A stretch of 28,139 nt of DNA from a virus, in the IMG/VR virus record IMGVR_UViG_3300034198_005559, positions 1-28,139 of that record. One strand, given 5' to 3'. How positions within the stretch are numbered: position 1 is the stretch's first letter; each line of letters starts with the position of its first letter. A model generated the notes under the pieces. The model was given only the letters and a program-made list of their open reading frames with translations, did not search any database and was not told the DNA's origin. Positions 6,563 to 13,614 of the stretch are shown in pieces. The translations under genes and the position numbers were made by a program.

Positions 6563-7420
6563 ATGAAAGTATCGAAACCACAAGAAATAACAGGAGCACT
6601 GAAAGCCTTTGTCGACGTGTCTAGAAAGAAAACACGTGTATTAGGCTCACTTGAGCGTCACCTAATTGCAAAGCCAAAAGACCTAAGCCGTCGTACCGAC
6701 GTGCTTCATCCCTCTGATATGGTTAAAAAAGAGTGGTGCCACAGAGCTTCCTACTATCATCTAATGGGTAAAGCCCCAGTATCTAATCGCACTATGACTT
6801 TGCGTACCGCATCTATATTTGCTGAAGGTCATGCTATCCACGCTAAGTGGCAGGGTTGGTTTCAGGATATGGGTACGTTGTACGGTAAGTGGTATTGCAT
6901 AGAGTGTGGCGAAATGTTTTTTGGTGGCTCTGATTGCCACGAAGGGCCGCTGGAATACCGTGAAGTCCCATTATTTTATGAACCATTGAGAATCAACGGA
7001 CACTCAGACGGCATCCTATTAAACCTTGGTGAGCCATTGATGCTGGAGATTAAGTCTATAGGTGCGGGAACCATACGCTGGGAAAATCCATCGCTATTCA
7101 TGGAGCACAACGGCGACTTAGATAAAATGTTTGCAGCAATTAAAGAGCCGTTTGAATCCCACATTAATCAGGTACAGATATACATGAAGCTTGCTGAACT
7201 ACTTAATATGGAGGTAGTTCCACAAGAGGCTGTAATTATTTACGAGAACAAGGCCTCACAAGAACCTAAAGAATTCGTTATACCAAAGAGTGATTTCTCG
7301 ATTGCACCTTTGTTTGAAGCTGCTGCTAAGATTGTTGAAGCGGTAAACAACCAAACACCACCACCGTGTAATATCGATGGTTGGGGTAATTGCGAACGAT
7401 GCGGAGGATACAATGACTGA
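6563..7420 (+). CDS. Cas4/RecB-like PD-(D/E)XK exonuclease with Fe-S cysteines
   Basis: This is a 285-residue protein with the Cas4 layout. An N-terminal Cys is at C59 (EWCHRASYY). The nuclease core has GHAIHAKW, then NGHSDGILL (D149), then LMLEIKS (E162, K164), then HINQVQIYMKLA. Three C-terminal Cys are C269, C277 and C280 (CNIDGWGNCERC). One N-terminal plus three C-terminal Cys normally hold a 4Fe-4S cluster. An extra knuckle, YCIECG...DC, lies mid-protein. No CRISPR genes are present, so a recombination exonuclease role beside RecA is more likely than spacer acquisition. Cas4-like exonucleases occur in many phages. Confidence 0.87.
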   Translation: MKVSKPQEITGALKAFVDVSRKKTRVLGSLERHLIAKPKDLSRRTDVLHPSDMVKKEWCHRASYYHLMGKAPVSNRTMTLRTASIFAEGHAIHAKWQGWFQDMGTLYGKWYCIECGEMFFGGSDCHEGPLEYREVPLFYEPLRINGHSDGILLNLGEPLMLEIKSIGAGTIRWENPSLFMEHNGDLDKMFAAIKEPFESHINQVQIYMKLAELLNMEVVPQEAVIIYENKASQEPKEFVIPKSDFSIAPLFEAAAKIVEAVNNQTPPPCNIDGWGNCERCGGYND

Positions 7421-7907
7421 ACTATCGGCTACAGGTATAAGCGAACAAGTATTAAAGCAGTTAGAAGAGCAGGGTTTGCCATTTAAGCGCTCCCTTAAGT
7501 TAGAATTGCCAGATTTCCCTAGTGATATCACATTAGTAGATGACACTGAGCTTATGGGTATGGCAAGCAAGTACATTGAGAACATGAACTTCCTGCGGAC
7601 TCAAGCCGCCTGTGCTGAGTTGGCAGAGATGGAGGCCGAGGCTTTCTATAGTGAGTCTGTAAACGCTGGGTTGTTATCCAAGACCTCAGGCAAGGCTTCA
7701 GAAAAGGCCACGTTACTTAGAGCTCAGGTAGAGGCAGAGCCAGAGGTTAAAGCATTATCAGATGCCTACTCTTATGCCCGTGCTTATCACAAGATGGTTC
7801 GCACATACCTAGATAACATCGAACGCTACTACTCTTTGACTAGTCGAGAGCTAACTCGTAGAACTTCTAGCGGTCGTGTTACTGGATTTAATAGGTATGC
7901 CCCTTAA
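7413..7907 (+). CDS. Helical phage protein, unknown
   Basis: This is a 164-residue protein. ATG at 7413 is preferred over an in-frame ATG at 7377 because GGAGGA lies at 7403-7408 and only a short overlap with the exonuclease gene remains. It is largely helical: from about 55 to 145 there are long Ala/Glu/Leu helices (AACAELAEMEAEAFYSE, ATLLRAQVEAEPEVKALSD), and the C-terminus is basic (TSRELTRRTSSGRVTGFNR). Its place between the Cas4-like exonuclease and the RuvC-like resolvase suggests a partner in recombination. No family is recognised. Confidence 0.8.
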   Translation: MTELSATGISEQVLKQLEEQGLPFKRSLKLELPDFPSDITLVDDTELMGMASKYIENMNFLRTQAACAELAEMEAEAFYSESVNAGLLSKTSGKASEKATLLRAQVEAEPEVKALSDAYSYARAYHKMVRTYLDNIERYYSLTSRELTRRTSSGRVTGFNRYAP

Positions 7908-8442
7908 AAAAATTGAAGGAGGTCTATCCCTGACTGGCAGTAGCCCAGTTTACTTAGGTATAGACCAGTCCTTTACAGGATTTGCTATGTGTGCGTATAA
8001 AGACAATACCTATTACGCAGAGGTTTATAAGTCCACCAACAAAGGTATGCCACGTATGTTAGATATACGTGCATTTATCCGTGATTGGATATCTAGGATA
8101 GAAATCCTTGATGTAGCCATGGAAGGCTACGCGATGGGCGCTAAAGGTAAGGTATTCCATCTAGGTGAGCTTGGTGGCCTAGTTAAGATGGAGTTGGCAG
8201 ATATTGACAAGTACCCATTGATAATCCCCCCAACTACGCTAAAGAAGTATGTAACAGGCGCAGGCTCAGGTCAGAAGAACCAGATGATTCTGCATACTTA
8301 CAAAAAATGGGGGCAGACCTTTACTGACGACAACGCTTGTGATGCGTATGGGCTTGCGCGGCTATGCTCAGGGGATGGTACGCTTGCGTATGAAAAGGCT
8401 ATTTACCAGAAGGTACAGAATCCAGATTATCGGGAGATTTAA
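7897..8442 (+). CDS. RuvC-like Holliday-junction resolvase (RNase H fold)
   Basis: This protein is 181 residues from ATG at 7897. The RNase H-fold pattern is clear: LGIDQSFTGFAM (first acidic residue D23), VAMEGYAMGAKG (Glu on the fourth strand), an HLGELGGLVKMEL helix, PTTLKKYVTGAGSGQKNQM as in RuvC, and DNACDAYGLARL with terminal Asp residues. RuvC-type enzymes resolve four-way junctions. An alternative start is CTG at 7930, 7 nt after the near-perfect ribosome-binding site GAAGGAGGT; it would remove 11 residues before the fold begins and lose nothing conserved. The downstream zinc-ribbon gene starts at the base after the stop codon. Confidence 0.88.
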   Translation: MPLKKIEGGLSLTGSSPVYLGIDQSFTGFAMCAYKDNTYYAEVYKSTNKGMPRMLDIRAFIRDWISRIEILDVAMEGYAMGAKGKVFHLGELGGLVKMELADIDKYPLIIPPTTLKKYVTGAGSGQKNQMILHTYKKWGQTFTDDNACDAYGLARLCSGDGTLAYEKAIYQKVQNPDYREI

Positions 8443-8613
8443 ATGCCAAAGTACGACTTCACGTGTATGAAGTGCGACCGTACAGTAGAAATGCATTTTG
8501 CATTTGACGCCACACAACGCCCTGCCTGCGAAGGTTGCGGTGAGTTTATGATTAAAAGTTATACACCGCCAGCTGTACAGTTTAAAGGTGGAGGCTGGGG
8601 AGGCCAAGGATGA
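8443..8613 (+). CDS. FmdB-like small zinc-ribbon protein
   Basis: This is a 56-residue protein. It begins MPKYDFTCMKCDRTVE and continues to CEGCGEFM, giving two CxxC knuckles about 20 residues apart. It ends in a Gly-rich tail FKGGGWGGQG after PPAVQ. This is the layout of the FmdB-type zinc-ribbon family (MPxYxFxCxxC...CPxCG...FKGxGW), which is widespread in bacteria and phages but of uncertain role. The start follows the RuvC-like stop directly, and its stop overlaps the next ATG (ATGA). Confidence 0.85.
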   Translation: MPKYDFTCMKCDRTVEMHFAFDATQRPACEGCGEFMIKSYTPPAVQFKGGGWGGQG

Positions 8614-8858
8614 GTAAGACACAGGATAAAAGAGCACAGCGTAAGGAAGAGGCGGCGGCATTTGTTAAGCAGCGCCGACTACAGGAACTACAGGTCTTAG
8701 AAGCTCAATTTCAATACGGTTTAAAGTTATACGAAGAAGGCAAAGATAAATTATCTGCAGAAGAGATTGAGCAGATGGAGTTATCAAAGAAAACATTTAT
8801 GGATACCCTTTATCAGTTTAAAAAGGAGCACGGTCTTGCCGAAGAACCACAAGAATAA
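8610..8858 (+). CDS. Small coiled-coil protein, unknown
   Basis: This 82-residue protein is almost wholly helical and charged. Heptad-like stretches (KRAQRKEEAAAFVKQRRLQE and SAEEIEQMELSKKTFMDTLY) suggest a coiled coil, perhaps dimeric. No Cys or catalytic pattern is present. ATGA overlap with the zinc-ribbon gene before it and a 23-nt overlap with the next gene show it belongs to the same transcript. Function is unknown. Confidence 0.75.
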   Translation: MSKTQDKRAQRKEEAAAFVKQRRLQELQVLEAQFQYGLKLYEEGKDKLSAEEIEQMELSKKTFMDTLYQFKKEHGLAEEPQE

Positions 8859-9072
8859 AGATTTAGTACAGGACGGCTGGATGACAGTCGATGAGTTCGT
8901 AGACGCCTTAATCCCAGGACTTCGGGAATACCTCAAACATAACTGGGGCAATCAGGGGGACGACCGCTTGAATCACCCAGAAGACCTGTTTACAAATGCC
9001 TCAATTTACCTGGATGTAGCCTGCCATGTATCCCGAGACTTTATAAATTGCAGACATGTCAAAGAGCATTAG
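8836..9072 (+). CDS. Small phage protein, unknown (TTG start)
   Basis: This is a 78-residue protein. The TTG at 8836 is chosen because AAAAGGAG at 8821-8828 lies 7 nt upstream; the frame is open further upstream but that part is only a shadow of the previous gene. It starts MPKNHKNKDLVQDGWMTVDEF, then has a helical region (FVDALIPGLREYLKHNW) and ends DVACHVSRDFINCRHVKEH. That Cys/His-rich tail (C, H, C, H) could bind metal. It overlaps the next gene by 17 nt. No family is recognised. Confidence 0.72.
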   Translation: MPKNHKNKDLVQDGWMTVDEFVDALIPGLREYLKHNWGNQGDDRLNHPEDLFTNASIYLDVACHVSRDFINCRHVKEH

Positions 9073-9277
9073 AGAGCTAAAACCCGATTTTACGGGGAGT
9101 ATGGCCTATGAAAACCTTGTATGCCATGAATGCCCTCACTGTGAGTCCAGTTTGTGGAACATTAAGGCTAGTTTCCAGGACTACGAGATATCTCAGTATT
9201 TGCTGGATATGGAGTGCTCAATATGTGGAACGTTTGCTAAAGCGCCAACCCCTTTGGACAGACCAAATCTAATTTAA
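9056..9277 (+). CDS. Small zinc-ribbon protein
   Basis: This is a 73-residue protein with VCHECPHCESSLWN and ECSICGTFAKA. CPHC and CSIC form a zinc ribbon, and an extra Cys lies just before the first knuckle. The ATG is inside the preceding gene. It closes the coupled replication-block run, since a 49-nt intergenic space follows. Possible roles include contacts with nucleic acid or transcription machinery; none can be shown from sequence. Confidence 0.8.
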   Translation: MSKSIRELKPDFTGSMAYENLVCHECPHCESSLWNIKASFQDYEISQYLLDMECSICGTFAKAPTPLDRPNLI

Positions 9278-9326
9278 AGTACATAATGGATACTCCAATA
9301 ACAAGTATCACTAATAGGAGTATTAA

Positions 9327-9608
9327 ATGTCAGAAGAACAGAAAGACGACCAGGTTCTACGCGTAAGCGCTGGTTCCAACCCACAAGCCGTAGCATCTGC
9401 CATCGCTCATAGCATTTATGAGACCCGTGCCTGCAAGATTCGTGCTGTAGGAGCTGGTGCTATTAATCAGGCCGTAAAGGCCATCGCCATTGCCCGTGGG
9501 TACACAGCCCCTAGAGGCATGGATTTAATCTGTATTCCAGGGTTTACCAGCATTGAAAGCCATGACGGCCAGATATCTGCCATCGTATTCGATGTCAGCG
9601 CACGTTAA
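9327..9608 (+). CDS. spoVS: SpoVS-like (stage V sporulation protein S family) protein
   Basis: This 93-residue protein is clearly of the SpoVS family. RVSAGSNPQAVASAIAHSIY, IRAVGAGAINQAVKAIAIAR and PRGMDLICIPGFTSIE are the family's conserved blocks, and the length is typical. SpoVS is a small Alba-like-fold protein needed for late sporulation in Bacillus and is thought to bind nucleic acid; it also occurs in non-sporulating lineages. The ribosome-binding site AGGAG lies 7-8 nt before ATG. It heads its own short unit after the replication run. In a phage it could be a nucleic-acid-binding or host-development regulator; that is inference. Confidence 0.93.
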   Translation: MSEEQKDDQVLRVSAGSNPQAVASAIAHSIYETRACKIRAVGAGAINQAVKAIAIARGYTAPRGMDLICIPGFTSIESHDGQISAIVFDVSAR

Positions 9609-9667
9609 CCCTGTATTTCCCACGTAAATACCTTACCCTTTTTATACCTTCGGCCAAAGGATTGTAA

Positions 9668-10009
9668 ATGACAAAAGATACATCAAAGAACTCGGCGCCC
9701 CTAGCTCCGACTTCTAGCTCCGCAGCTAATGCGACGGGTGCAAAGCCAGCTAAGGTTGCTGCACCGCTTAAAGGCAAGTTAATGAAGAAGACTGGTAACG
9801 CCAAGGGCGGAACCGACCCATACCGTCAGGCAAAGCCTTCCCGCAGTTTTGTTACTGCGACTGGTGGCGCTCGTTATGGAATTAAAGTTAACTTCCAGAA
9901 AACAACTGCACCAGAAGCAACATCCACTCAGGCAAATGGGCGTATCATTGCTCCTGCTGTAAACCGTACGAAGCCAAACTTCTCTGATGGTACGGCTGAC
10001 TACAACTAA
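9668..10009 (+). CDS. Low-complexity Ala/Thr/Lys-rich protein, unknown
   Basis: This 113-residue protein is probably disordered: rich in Ala, Thr, Ser, Lys and Pro (SAANATGAKPAKVAAPLKGK) and nearly without large hydrophobic residues in the first 60. A more ordered stretch follows (RYGIKVNFQKT) and the end is acidic/aromatic (SDGTADYN). AAAGGA lies about 8 nt before ATG. A strong hairpin terminator follows the stop. Such proteins in phages can be DNA- or virion-associated, but nothing here fixes the role. Confidence 0.75.
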   Translation: MTKDTSKNSAPLAPTSSSAANATGAKPAKVAAPLKGKLMKKTGNAKGGTDPYRQAKPSRSFVTATGGARYGIKVNFQKTTAPEATSTQANGRIIAPAVNRTKPNFSDGTADYN

Positions 10010-10021
10010 AACTAAATAGCG

Positions 10022-10049
10022 CAAAGGCCCCCGTAACTGGGGGCCTTTG
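10022..10049 (+). terminator. Hairpin terminator
   Basis: CAAAGGCCCCC pairs perfectly with GGGGGCCTTTG (11 bp) around the 6-nt loop GTAACT. The downstream T-content is weak (GCATTTC), but the GC-rich stem directly after a gene and before a new unit supports termination. Confidence 0.82.
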
Positions 10050-10083
10050 GCATTTCAGGAATATATTCTAAATTAGATTGTTG

Positions 10084-10089
10084 TATACT
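10084..10089 (+). promoter_or_regulatory. Candidate -10 box TATACT upstream of hsp20
   Basis: TATACT lies between the terminator at 10022-10049 and the hsp20 start at 10148, leaving a leader of roughly 50 nt. No good -35 is seen at 16-18 bp. The same GTATACT core occurs at 15723-15729, also at the head of a new unit, which makes a shared promoter element plausible. Confidence 0.35.
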
Positions 10090-10147
10090 ATTGCTGACCG
10101 CTCACTCGGAGGGTCACAAAAAGTTATATCGTCTAAGGAGATATATT

Positions 10148-10672
10148 ATGGCTTCAGGCATGAATGGCGGCTACCCTAAGGGTTCACCTCACGAACAGTG
10201 GGATATACAAAAGCCGAAAGTAATTCAACAGTATCAAACACTAAAACCAACCGTCCAAGACCCATTTTCAGCGTTGCAGAATATGCTTGCACCGTGGACT
10301 TTTGGGTTTGACCGTCAACTAGATATGTTTAAAGAGCTAGAAGACGCACGTATTAAAAGCACCTATCCACCCTACAATATTAAGCACTTGCCTGATGATA
10401 AGGCTGAGATTGAGCTTGCTATTGCGGGGTTCAAAAAGGATGATGTTAAAATTACGTACAAAGAGAACATCATCACCGTTGAGGGCAACCGTGGAGAAGA
10501 CCTTGCTGACTACGCATACAAAGGTATCGCAGCACGTAACTTCGTACAAAAGTTTGCCATTGCCGATGATGTTGTCGTAGGAGACGCAAAGCTTGAGGAT
10601 GGTTTCCTAACCATTTCCTTAGAGCGCATCGTCCCCGAGGCAAAGAAAGAAAAAGCAGTTAAAATTAAGTAG
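10148..10672 (+). CDS. hsp20: Hsp20/alpha-crystallin small heat-shock protein
   Basis: This is a 174-residue protein. ATG at 10148 has AAGGAG at 10135-10140, 7 nt upstream; the in-frame codons before it are not needed. The N-terminal arm (about 1-75) is Pro-rich with FGFDRQLDMFKEL. The alpha-crystallin domain follows: YPPYNIKHLPDDKAEIELAI, AGFKKDDVKITYKENIITVE, RNFVQKFAIADDVVVGDAKL and DGFLTISLERIVPE. The C-terminus is Lys-rich, ending KAVKIK, close to the IxI tail motif. Small heat-shock proteins hold unfolding proteins. Homologues are known in marine T4-like phages, where a role in virion assembly or host-stress control is suspected. Flanked by terminators, it is a single-gene unit. Confidence 0.93.
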   Translation: MASGMNGGYPKGSPHEQWDIQKPKVIQQYQTLKPTVQDPFSALQNMLAPWTFGFDRQLDMFKELEDARIKSTYPPYNIKHLPDDKAEIELAIAGFKKDDVKITYKENIITVEGNRGEDLADYAYKGIAARNFVQKFAIADDVVVGDAKLEDGFLTISLERIVPEAKKEKAVKIK

Positions 10673-10673
10673 C

Positions 10674-10740
10674 ACTATACCCAGGTTATAGTACGACTCC
10701 ACTGACGTCCACTGACGTCCACCTTGCAATCACGATAACA
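10674..10740 (+). repeat. Tandem 10-bp repeat between two inverted repeats
   Basis: ACTGACGTCC occurs twice head to tail at 10701-10710 and 10711-10720, with a partial third copy just before. On the left, ACTATA (10674-10679) and TATAGT (10687-10692) are inverted; on the right, ACCTTG (10721-10726) and CAAGGT (10739-10744) are inverted. The set lies between hsp20 and its terminator. It may be a protein-binding array or RNA structure in the 3' leader. Confidence 0.6.
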
Positions 10741-10745
10741 AGGTC

Positions 10746-10776
10746 AAACACCCACGACAAAAATCGTGGGTGTTTT
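10746..10776 (+). terminator. Intrinsic terminator after hsp20
   Basis: AAACACCCACGA (10746-10757) pairs perfectly with TCGTGGGTGTTT (10764-10775) around an A-rich 6-nt loop. A TTTT run overlaps the end of the stem. The 5' A-tract and 3' T-tract could allow weak function in both directions. Confidence 0.88.
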
Positions 10777-10843
10777 GCTATACAAACACCTTATGTGTGA
10801 TAGGCTATTGTACGGAATCATCCTTTAATCAGAGAGAGGTCGT

Positions 10844-11101
10844 ATGCCAAAGGATACATTGGGGTCTATATTAGATGGGTTTATTGCTGATGCAAAACTA
10901 CCCAAAAAATGTAAGACACAGAAGTGGGTAAACACATTATCTAAAGAAGACCAAGAAAAATTTAACAGCCTAAAAAATGAAAATAGAAGCGTAGATATTA
11001 AGAACCTATTTGAAGCGTTGCAAGAAGCTGGCATCAATTTACCTATGGGACTTACTGCCTTTCGCTCACACTTTAAGGAGTACTGCACATGCCAGAAGTA
11101 A
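10844..11101 (+). CDS. Small helical protein, unknown
   Basis: This is an 85-residue protein with purine-rich GAGAGAGG just upstream of ATG. It has a helical pattern: MPKDTLGSILDGFIADA, KCKTQKWVNTLSKEDQEKF, DIKNLFEALQEAG and LTAFRSHFKEYCTCQ. The second half resembles a small helix-turn-helix-like bundle, but no family is certain. The stop lies 13 nt inside the phosphoesterase gene, so the two are coupled. Confidence 0.78.
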   Translation: MPKDTLGSILDGFIADAKLPKKCKTQKWVNTLSKEDQEKFNSLKNENRSVDIKNLFEALQEAGINLPMGLTAFRSHFKEYCTCQK

Positions 11102-12108
11102 ATGAAACGCTATCATCCATATTTGATAGGGTTGCTATTAAATCTAAAACTGATTGGTCGTGGCCACCCATACAGCCAGCAAAACCAACAGTAATTAAGC
11201 CCGCTACTTATAAAGAGCGCAAGGGTAAAAAAGATGGACGATTAATTATGTTCGTTCCAGACCCACAAATTGGGTACCGTAAGTATGAAGATGGAACTAT
11301 GGACCCATTTCACGATGAAGCTGCTATTGAGGTTCATTTTCAATTACTAGCGTACTTGGAAGAGAAGTACGGTGTAGATGAGATTATCCATTTAGGTGAT
11401 TATTTAGACCTACCTACAATGGGTAAGTACGCACAGGAAGAGATGTTTGCTCATACAGTGCAGCCAGCCCTTGACTATGGTCATCAGCTACTTGCTAAAC
11501 AACGCGCTACCTGTCCAGATGCAAAGATTACTTTGCTAGAAGGTAACCACGACTGCCGTATGCAGCGTTATGTGGTTATGAACGCTATGGCGTCAAAGGG
11601 TATTAAGCGAGCTAACGCTAAACCTGAAGACTGGCCTGTAATGTCTATTCAATATTTGCTACGACTAGAAGAACTTGATATTAATTATGTGGGCGCTTAC
11701 CCAGCGGGTGAGTACTGGATTACTCCACACCTACGTGCTATCCACGGAACAACGGTGCGTTCTAATGGTTCAACAGCTTCAGCGTATGTAAACAAGAACC
11801 CACACGTTTCAACAGTATTTGGTCATGCACACCGCCAGGAACTTCAGTACAAGACGGTTGCCAACGGTGATGGTCCTATCCGTTCAGTGTCAGGTTCTCC
11901 AGGATGCCTATGTCGTGTAGATGGCGCAGTGCCTTCCTACGGCGCTGGGTTAACCGACAATGGTCGCCCAGTAAAGCACTGGGAAGACTGGCAACAGGGC
12001 GTTATGATTGGCTGGGTAAGACCAGACGATTCCTTTACTTTGCAGCCAATTCACATCATGGATGGCTGGACCCTTTACGAGGGTCACGAGTTTAAGGCTT
12101 CCAACTAA
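11089..12108 (+). CDS. Calcineurin-like metallophosphoesterase
   Basis: This is a 339-residue protein with AAGGAG 8 nt before ATG. The metallophosphoesterase motifs appear in order: VPDPQIG (D58, Q60), HLGDYLD (D104), EGNHDCR (N153, H154), RAIHGTT and FGHAHRQ. The family uses two metal ions to cleave phosphomono- or diesters, often DNA or nucleotides. The first motif has Gln where His is usual (D-x-H), which may alter metal binding. Phage members are sometimes annotated as DNA-repair exonucleases; the substrate here cannot be read from sequence. Confidence 0.92.
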   Translation: MPEVNETLSSIFDRVAIKSKTDWSWPPIQPAKPTVIKPATYKERKGKKDGRLIMFVPDPQIGYRKYEDGTMDPFHDEAAIEVHFQLLAYLEEKYGVDEIIHLGDYLDLPTMGKYAQEEMFAHTVQPALDYGHQLLAKQRATCPDAKITLLEGNHDCRMQRYVVMNAMASKGIKRANAKPEDWPVMSIQYLLRLEELDINYVGAYPAGEYWITPHLRAIHGTTVRSNGSTASAYVNKNPHVSTVFGHAHRQELQYKTVANGDGPIRSVSGSPGCLCRVDGAVPSYGAGLTDNGRPVKHWEDWQQGVMIGWVRPDDSFTLQPIHIMDGWTLYEGHEFKASN

Positions 12109-12131
12109 CCTACTAGGCGTATCATTGAGGC

Positions 12132-12671
12132 ATGCCTAATCCAAATCAAAATACACAGAACTTAGGCGCCAGTGGTTTATACGGTACGTATACAAACTAC
12201 GGTGGCGGTGGTGTTCCTGTTGCTCGTAATGAGCTTGATGAACTTCGAATAGGCGTAGGTCGAGCACCACAAGCAGAATATCCTGATGGATACCTGGGCA
12301 CTATCCGCACACGTCGTGATGACCGCGGTCGCCCTAATTCACCTTCTGAAAATGTGCTCGACTCACTTAAAGTTAGAATAGGCCAGCGTTCATACCAACG
12401 TGGTGTGCACCGCGGTGAGCGAATTGACCAGCAAAGTTATTACTACCCAGCAGGTCTTGAGCCACACTCTGGCATTATGCGTCAGATGAACGCTGTTAAA
12501 GACGGCAACGTTTACAGAAGTACACGTCACGTATTTATGGCAGATATTGCGCCAGCACCTCACCTACCTAACGATGGTAAGGCTGGCCCAACTGTAAAGA
12601 GCGATTCACCAATGTATGTTAACAACGCACGCCAAGACCAAATGGCACGCATGAGACCACAGTGGAAGTAA
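12132..12671 (+). CDS. Small polar protein, unknown (first of an eight-gene cassette)
   Basis: This is a 179-residue protein. The N-terminus is Asn/Gln/Gly/Tyr-rich (GLYGTYTNYGGGGVP) and the middle is Arg/Asp-rich (TIRTRRDDRGRPNSPSE). It has many Arg and few hydrophobic residues, so it is probably extended or disordered. It starts 23 nt after the phosphoesterase stop with only a weak ribosome-binding site (GAGG very close to ATG). No family is recognised. It opens a run of similar proteins that may act together. Confidence 0.75.
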   Translation: MPNPNQNTQNLGASGLYGTYTNYGGGGVPVARNELDELRIGVGRAPQAEYPDGYLGTIRTRRDDRGRPNSPSENVLDSLKVRIGQRSYQRGVHRGERIDQQSYYYPAGLEPHSGIMRQMNAVKDGNVYRSTRHVFMADIAPAPHLPNDGKAGPTVKSDSPMYVNNARQDQMARMRPQWK

Positions 12672-12674
12672 ACT

Positions 12675-13052
12675 ATGCCAGGTAAATATGCAGATGGTGT
12701 CTATGGACATAAGCCATGGGATAAAGACCGTCCTGGACTTTATGCTCCAAAAGAAGCAGCGTTTCCTCCACAGGAATACCTAGGACCATTCCAGTCTAAT
12801 CAAGACCGCCTACTTAACCAGGCGCTCGCTACTTGGACTATGAGCGGCGCAGAACTACAAGAATATGTTCGTCCTAACCTTCCACAGGTTAACCTATTTC
12901 CAGACAGATATGGTTATACTGATGTAGAGTTAGGATTGGAAGATATTGTTCGTTTGCCAAGAGGCAGAGAGCAGCGTGTAGAGTCTGACTTTAGCCAGAC
13001 CCCTAATACTACCCAGTCTACTAGCCGTAACACATTAGGAGGTTCAATTTAA
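12675..13052 (+). CDS. Small polar protein, unknown (cassette gene 2)
   Basis: This is a 125-residue protein, Pro/Asp/Tyr-rich (YADGVYGHKPWDKDRPGLYA). A short helical section (RLLNQALATWTMSGAELQEY) is followed by a Ser/Thr/Asn-rich tail ending TLGGSI. It starts 3 nt after the previous stop, and its own stop shares a base with the next ATG (TAATG). AGGAGG for the next gene lies inside its last codons, which shows coupled translation. No family is recognised. Confidence 0.75.
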   Translation: MPGKYADGVYGHKPWDKDRPGLYAPKEAAFPPQEYLGPFQSNQDRLLNQALATWTMSGAELQEYVRPNLPQVNLFPDRYGYTDVELGLEDIVRLPRGREQRVESDFSQTPNTTQSTSRNTLGGSI

Positions 13053-13402
13053 TGGCAAGAAATAGAAGTCGAGCTAAACGAGAAGCTAATCCATCAGCTG
13101 GAATGCGTAAGGCTGTAAAAAAAGCCGATAAAGCAAGTGAACAGTCACCTAAAGTAATAAAAGATGGTTCACTTTCAGTAAGGGGTACACATTTTTCCTC
13201 TGACAGTTCAATGTATGACCGAGGTTTTGGCACTATAAAAAGACCTGCTGTTGAAGCAATAGCCGACGATACTGGTGAGATTCGCTCTATGGCCGCAACA
13301 GGTAAGGTTCGTAACTTTAATAAAAATGTAGGTAAAGCTGAAAAACGCGGTACGGCATTTATTGAGGCAACTACTGCTGGGAAGCTGTTCGAGGGAAGAT
13401 AA
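13052..13402 (+). CDS. Small basic protein, unknown (cassette gene 3)
   Basis: This is a 116-residue protein with a strong ribosome-binding site (AGGAGG at 13037-13042). The N-terminus is very basic (ARNRSRAKREANPSAGMRKA, VKKADKAS). Later parts are polar with Gly/Thr (TGEIRSMAATGKVRNFNKN). It may bind nucleic acid through the basic end. Stop and next start overlap by one base. Confidence 0.75.
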   Translation: MARNRSRAKREANPSAGMRKAVKKADKASEQSPKVIKDGSLSVRGTHFSSDSSMYDRGFGTIKRPAVEAIADDTGEIRSMAATGKVRNFNKNVGKAEKRGTAFIEATTAGKLFEGR

Positions 13403-13614
13403 TGAGTAAAGACCCAGGATTATTTACAGATAGCACAGGAGAAGGCATGGCTGGAGCCACAGATGTTAGCCTTGGGACCATTTATAACGGTACTAAGGCC
13501 TGTAAAGCCTGTGGTTCTCACATGAATCCAGTAGAATCATTGAGAGACCAGGACGTTTGCCCTAAGTGCAACCGCATCAAGGCCTCACGATTAGTTAAAG
13601 GACGGATGGCATGA
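13402..13614 (+). CDS. Small zinc-ribbon protein (cassette gene 4)
   Basis: This is a 70-residue protein. After a Gly/Thr-rich N-terminus comes KACKACGSHMNPVES and then DVCPKCNRIKASR: two CxxC knuckles 16 residues apart, a zinc ribbon with a basic tail. It is the only member of the eight-gene cassette with an obvious fold. Its stop overlaps the next ATG (ATGA). Confidence 0.82.
   Translation: MSKDPGLFTDSTGEGMAGATDVSLGTIYNGTKACKACGSHMNPVESLRDQDVCPKCNRIKASRLVKGRMA

Noticed and set aside
6563-7420. Cas4-like gene as a sign of a CRISPR system
   Set aside because: No repeat array or other cas gene was found; the neighbours are recombination genes.
9282-9293. CATAAT or GATACT as a promoter for the SpoVS gene
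   Set aside because: No -35 element at acceptable spacing, and the match is weak, so it is not listed as a feature.
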